Part shown: positions 38,775-38,847 of the stretch, piece by piece
How positions within the stretch are numbered: the first letter of the stretch is position 1
Layout of the letters: every line of letters starts with the position of its first letter
Assembly (NCBI GenBank): GCA_037447655.1
Contig: JBBHKE010000568.1
Span: 79,155 to 118,001 of the forward strand
DNA: 38,847 nucleotides
Direction of reading: 5' to 3'
Source: Zygnema cylindricum
Lineage: Eukaryota; Streptophyta; Zygnematophyceae; Zygnematales; Zygnemataceae
Notes under the pieces: generated by a model
What the model saw: only the letters and a program-made list of their open reading frames with translations
Told to the model about the DNA's origin: nothing
The model's database searches: none
Program-made: the position numbers and the translations under genes

Positions 38775-38847
38775 CTCTCTTCCATGCAATCCGTGATCTC
38801 CCTCTCCTCCCTTCTCCTCCCCTCCCCTCCTATCCTCTCCTCCTCTC
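38775..38847 (+). repeat. Pyrimidine-rich tract at window end
   Basis: CTCCCTCTCCTCCCTTCTCC-type sequence, like those at 12396-12629 and 32540-32650. Confidence 0.8.

Overview
The window looks like nuclear DNA of a land plant or close streptophyte relative. Evidence: several plant-type Ty1/copia retrotransposons, small MITE-like elements, degenerate TTTAGGG-type (plant telomere-like) tracts and many long AT-rich stretches without genes. I cannot name the species. No intact host gene is recognisable. Most of the left 24 kb is old, broken LTR-retrotransposon sequence, and the right 14 kb is repeat-derived or featureless intergenic DNA with a few very short open frames.

Layout. (1) 1-10512 is a nest. 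Element Z (minus strand, LTR end at 4275) sits in the RNase H region of element X, whose 3' LTR (4709-5756) ends exactly where the integrase core of element Y resumes (5757). Y runs through RT and RNase H to a 3' LTR (8321-10512), itself split by a probable 1.18-kb solo LTR of another family (8400-9577). (2) 10513-12680 is non-element DNA with a long purine tract, then a pyrimidine tract that ends in a 10-N gap. (3) 12681-13191 is an LTR fragment. (4) Element W (13236-19627) is the only element here with both LTRs and a complete internal region, but it is full of stops. Its 3' LTR ends inside the gag of V, an older, divergent subfamily (19628 to about 24430). (5) 24431-26187 has an LTR-like promoter fragment and several very short reading frames, two of them overlapping by ATGA. 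(6) 26760-28860 holds three diverged copies of an unnamed interspersed repeat. (7) 29506-31530 holds a TA-flanked MITE and a 0.9-kb fold-back made of two head-to-head copies of it. (8) 31531-38847 is mostly anonymous DNA with a 429-bp hAT-like MITE (37502-37930) inside telomere-like sequence and two weak exon candidates.

The copia family has three unusual, repeatable properties. Its primer-binding site, present in both elements that keep a 5' end, is a 15-mer that by my recollection complements the anticodon region of plant initiator tRNA-Met, like the half-tRNA primer of Drosophila copia rather than the usual plant TGGTATCAGAGC site. The ATG inside that site is in frame with Gag. Every LTR long enough to show it carries, on the antisense strand, a tRNA-like segment with A-box and B-box matches. 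The LTRs also share two small hairpins downstream of the TATA box, plus G-box and W-box-like motifs.

All element proteins would act together in the usual copia cycle (Gag particle, protease, integrase, RT/RNase H), but every copy in the window is broken or cut by the window edge, so none is autonomous as seen.
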